Shown here piece after piece: positions 61,498-64,000 of a stretch of DNA of 64,000 nt. Numbering within the stretch: the stretch's first letter is position 1; each line of letters begins with the position of its first letter. Where the stretch lies: contig NZ_CP121695.1 in the NCBI RefSeq assembly GCF_029761915.1, positions 1,116,001 to 1,180,000 on the forward strand, written 5' to 3'. Under the pieces are notes generated by a model that saw only the letters and a list, made by a program, of their open reading frames with translations, was not told where the DNA came from and did no database searches. The stretch comes from Bradyrhizobium sp. CB1650. GTDB lineage: Bacteria > Pseudomonadota > Alphaproteobacteria > Rhizobiales > Xanthobacteraceae. A program made the position numbers and the translations under genes.

Positions 61498-61941
61498 ATG
61501 TCTCCCCAGCTCAAGATGATCGCGCTCGACGCCGACGATCTTGCCGTGATCTCGACCCAGGTGCAGGACGCCCGGGTGCAGACCGCGGACATCATCTGGC
61601 GGCAGTGCGAGAAGCGGCTGGTGGTCGGCATGAGCCGGCTCGACTGGGACCAGACGCTGGAAGGCGAGGCCGAGCCGCGCCGGCTGGTCGCCGCACTCCG
61701 CTTCGACCGCGTGCTCGCCTGCAAGTCGCGCAATATCGATCTTGCCGCGCCAGAGCAGGTTCTGGACCTCATCGGCATCGAGTTTCACCCCCAGGACGGC
61801 CGCGCCGGCGAACCCAGCGGCAGCGCCCTGCTCCTGTTCGCCCACGGCGGGGCCATCCGCCTCGACGTCGAATGCCTGGAATGCGAGCTGACCGATCTGG
61901 GCACGGACGAGCTCGGGACGGGGGTGGGGATGGCGGGGTGA
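61498..61941 (+). CDS. DUF2948 family protein
   Basis: A 147-residue alphaproteobacterial protein of unknown function. LKMIALDADDLAVISTQVQDARV at the start and the closing IRLDVECLECELTDLG are typical of the family. It is usually found next to hisD, as here, and the next gene starts 146 bases later. The close association suggests a housekeeping role, not established. Confidence 0.9.
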   Translation: MSPQLKMIALDADDLAVISTQVQDARVQTADIIWRQCEKRLVVGMSRLDWDQTLEGEAEPRRLVAALRFDRVLACKSRNIDLAAPEQVLDLIGIEFHPQDGRAGEPSGSALLLFAHGGAIRLDVECLECELTDLGTDELGTGVGMAG

Positions 61942-61974
61942 AACCGGCGCTCGGCGGTATACCAGCGACATCTC

Positions 61975-62007
61975 CCAAGGGTTGACCAAGGGTTGACCAA
62001 GGGTTGA
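61975..62007. repeat. Three tandem 11-bp repeats before hisD
   Basis: The unit CCAAGGGTTGA is repeated three times exactly (61975-61985, 61986-61996, 61997-62007). Each unit gives a TTGAC-type -35-like word at its junction. The array lies 80 bases before the hisD start codon and could vary in copy number. Confidence 0.8.
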
Positions 62008-62087
62008 CGCCGCTTCCCCGCCGCGCCATTGAGCAGGGATCGGGTGAGCCGATCCGCCCCAAAGACCAGCCGGAAGCCAAGCCAAAA

Positions 62088-63383
62088 ATGCCCGTTCGTC
62101 TCGACCGCAGCAGCGCCGATTTTGACCAGCGATTTGCGGCCTTCCTCGCCGCCAAGCGAGAGGTCTCGGCCGATGTCGAGGCCGCCGCGCGCGCCATCGT
62201 CGAGGATGTGGCGCGGCGCGGCGATACCGCCCTGCTCGAGGCGACGGCAAAGTTCGACCGGCTGACGCTCACTGCAGCAGCCTTGCGCGTCTCCGCCGCC
62301 GAGATCGACGCCGCGGTGGGGGCCTGCGACGCTGCGACGCTGGATGCGCTCAAGCTCGCGCGCGACCGCATCGAGACCTATCACGCGCGGCAGTTGCCGA
62401 AGGACGAGCGCTTCACCGATCCGCTCGGCGTCGAGCTCGGCTGGCGCTACAGCGCGATCGAATCCGCCGGTCTCTACGTGCCCGGCGGCACTGCGGCCTA
62501 TCCGTCCTCGGTGCTGATGAACGCGGTGCCGGCCAAGGTCGCCGGCGTCGCGCGGCTCGTGATGGTGGTGCCAGCGCCGGACGGCAAGCTCAATCCGCTG
62601 GTGCTGGCGGCGGCGCAGCTCGGCGGTGTCAGCGAGATCTATCGCGTCGGCGGCGCGCAGGCGGTGGCCGCGCTTGCCTATGGCACCGCGACGATCGCGC
62701 CGGTCGCCAAGATCGTCGGTCCCGGCAACGCCTATGTCGCCGCCGCCAAGCGGCTGGTGTTCGGCAAGGTCGGCATCGACATGATCGCCGGCCCCTCCGA
62801 GGTGCTGGTCATCGCCGACGACACCGGCAATGCCGACTGGATCGCCGCCGATCTGTTGGCGCAGGCCGAGCATGATGCCAGCGCGCAGTCGATCCTGATC
62901 ACCGACTCCGCGCGCCTTGCCGCCGATGTCGAAGCCGCGGTCGCGGCGCAATTGAAGACGCTGCCGCGCGCCGCGATTGCCGGCGCCTCGTGGAACGACT
63001 TCGGCGCCATCATCATGGTAAAGGACCTCGCCGACGCCATCCCGCTCGCGGATGCGATCGCCGCAGAGCATCTCGAGATCATGACGACGGACCCGGATGC
63101 GCTCGCCGCCAAGATCCGCAACGCCGGCGCGATCTTCCTCGGCGCGCATACGCCGGAGGCGATCGGAGACTATGTCGGCGGCTCCAACCACGTGCTACCG
63201 ACCGCGCGCTCGGCGCGGTTCTCCTCGGGGCTGTCGGTGCACGATTTCATGAAGCGCACCTCGATCCTGAAATGCGGCCCGGATCAGCTCCGTGCGCTGG
63301 GCCCGGCCGCGATGACGCTCGGCAAGGCGGAAGGGCTGGACGCCCATTCGCGTTCGGTTGGATTGCGCCTCAATCTGTCATGA
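62088..63383 (+). CDS. hisD: Histidinol dehydrogenase
   Basis: The ATG at 62088 gives 431 residues, the normal HisD length (the frame opens at 62004). The enzyme oxidises L-histidinol to histidine with two NAD molecules and a zinc ion. [47 protein letters not shown] and QAEHDASAQ are family signatures, and AEHLEIMT holds catalytic Glu/His residues. The stop overlaps the next start codon (ATGA). Confidence 0.95.
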   Translation: MPVRLDRSSADFDQRFAAFLAAKREVSADVEAAARAIVEDVARRGDTALLEATAKFDRLTLTAAALRVSAAEIDAAVGACDAATLDALKLARDRIETYHARQLPKDERFTDPLGVELGWRYSAIESAGLYVPGGTAAYPSSVLMNAVPAKVAGVARLVMVVPAPDGKLNPLVLAAAQLGGVSEIYRVGGAQAVAALAYGTATIAPVAKIVGPGNAYVAAAKRLVFGKVGIDMIAGPSEVLVIADDTGNADWIAADLLAQAEHDASAQSILITDSARLAADVEAAVAAQLKTLPRAAIAGASWNDFGAIIMVKDLADAIPLADAIAAEHLEIMTTDPDALAAKIRNAGAIFLGAHTPEAIGDYVGGSNHVLPTARSARFSSGLSVHDFMKRTSILKCGPDQLRALGPAAMTLGKAEGLDAHSRSVGLRLNLS

Positions 63384-63877
63384 CCAGCTCGCCCGAACCG
63401 GACGACTCCCGTAATCGCATCGTCGCGGTCACCCTCGACGAGGACTCGATCGGCCGTTCCGGACCCGACATCGAGCATGAGCGCGCCATCGCGATCTACG
63501 ACCTGATCGAGCAGAACCTGTTCGCGCCCGATGGCGCCGACGGACAGGGCCCGTTCACGCTGCACATCGGCATCACCGGCAATCGGCTGATGTTCGACAT
63601 CCGCCGCGAGGACGGCACGCCCGTGGTCGCGCATCTGTTGTCATTGACGCCGTTCCGGCGGATCGTGAAAGACTATTTCATGATCTGCGACAGCTACTAC
63701 CAGGCGATCCGCACGGCGACGCCGGACAAGATCGAGGCCATCGACATGGGCCGCCGCGGCATCCATGACGAGGGATCGCGCACGCTCCAGGAGCGGCTGA
63801 AGGGCAAGGTGCGGGTCGACTTCGAAACCTCGCGCCGGCTGTTCACGCTCATCACCGTTCTGCATTGGAAAGGATAA
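63380..63877 (+). CDS. UPF0262 family protein
   Basis: A 165-residue alphaproteobacterial protein of unknown function, translationally coupled to hisD by a 4-base overlap. [31 protein letters not shown] and [20 protein letters not shown] are typical. The order hisD - UPF0262 - phosphatase is conserved in Rhizobiales. Confidence 0.93.
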   Translation: MTSSPEPDDSRNRIVAVTLDEDSIGRSGPDIEHERAIAIYDLIEQNLFAPDGADGQGPFTLHIGITGNRLMFDIRREDGTPVVAHLLSLTPFRRIVKDYFMICDSYYQAIRTATPDKIEAIDMGRRGIHDEGSRTLQERLKGKVRVDFETSRRLFTLITVLHWKG

Positions 63878-63883
63878 AAGCGG

Positions 63884-64000
63884 ATGGCTGCGCCCCCACG
63901 CGCACGCGATCCGCAATCGGTGCTGTTCGCCTGCGCGCTGAACAGCGTGCGCTCGCCGATGGCCGAGAGCTTGCTCAGGCACATGTTCCCGCAAGGCCTC
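63884..64000 (+). CDS. Low-molecular-weight phosphatase family protein, cut by window edge
   Basis: The first 39 residues from ATG 63884 are visible, preceded by AAAGGAT. The active-site P-loop C-x5-R appears as CALNSVRS followed by PMAESLLRHMF, the form typical of low-molecular-weight protein tyrosine phosphatase or arsenate-reductase-like proteins. The gene continues beyond the window. It is 6 bases after UPF0262 and belongs to the same operon. Confidence 0.88.
   Translation, partial: MAAPPRARDPQSVLFACALNSVRSPMAESLLRHMFPQGL

Noticed and set aside
61785..63191. A 468-residue minus-strand frame opposite hisD
   Set aside because: hisD has full length and conserved residues on the plus strand; the antisense frame has none.

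Overview
The window is GC-rich chromosomal DNA of an alphaproteobacterium, most likely a Bradyrhizobium or close relative (Rhizobiales). The inference rests on the conserved order DUF2948 - hisD - UPF0262 - low-molecular-weight phosphatase, the rhizobial layout of the phosphonate genes, and several families of palindromic intergenic repeats that I associate with Bradyrhizobium genomes. No rRNA, prophage, transposase or CRISPR array was seen. Both edges cut a gene: a luciferase-like oxidoreductase at the left and a tyrosine-phosphatase-like protein at the right.

Layout. 1-10 kb: a flavin oxidoreductase, a YgiQ radical SAM protein, a GntR-controlled pair (FAD-linked 2-hydroxyacid oxidase divergent from a DapA-type aldolase), a triple-rhodanese protein and serA. 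10-19 kb: patatin lipase plus GntP permease, a tannase-type esterase, an unusual ClpS/ClpX-zinc-finger/AAA fusion, and an EmrAB efflux pair with its divergent TetR regulator. 19-26.5 kb: a MarR-crotonase operon, a chemoreceptor, a second DapA-family enzyme resembling L-2-keto-3-deoxyarabonate dehydratase, and a methanethiol oxidase overlapping a small membrane protein.

26.5-41 kb is a complete carbon-phosphorus lyase locus in three transcription units. DUF1045-phnM-hexapeptide acyltransferase run leftward. phnCDE1E2 run rightward from the same intergenic region. phnF lies opposite phnGHIJKLMN plus a PPOX-family flavoprotein. All three promoters carry matches to Pho boxes, and the phnG promoter also has a long inverted repeat suited to PhnF. 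Phosphonates would be imported by PhnCDE, converted by PhnGHIJKLM to ribosyl cyclic phosphate, and salvaged to PRPP by PhnN. phnP is absent, and the 2H-phosphoesterase-like DUF1045 protein is a plausible replacement.

41-47 kb holds sulfur genes: a sulfonate-binding protein behind a candidate polycysteine leader peptide, and metY. 46.5-53.4 kb is an IclR-controlled catabolic operon (TctC-type binding protein, flavin reductase, MFS importer, FAH-family hydrolase, MhpD/HpaH-type hydratase, RidA, amidohydrolase) without a visible ring-cleaving enzyme. 54.4-57.0 kb looks like a one-gene islet: an alkylsulfatase between tRNA-Thr(GGT) and a partial copy of that tRNA's 3' end. The remainder holds a cyclic-nucleotide-domain/thioredoxin-reductase-like fusion, small enzymes and the hisD operon.
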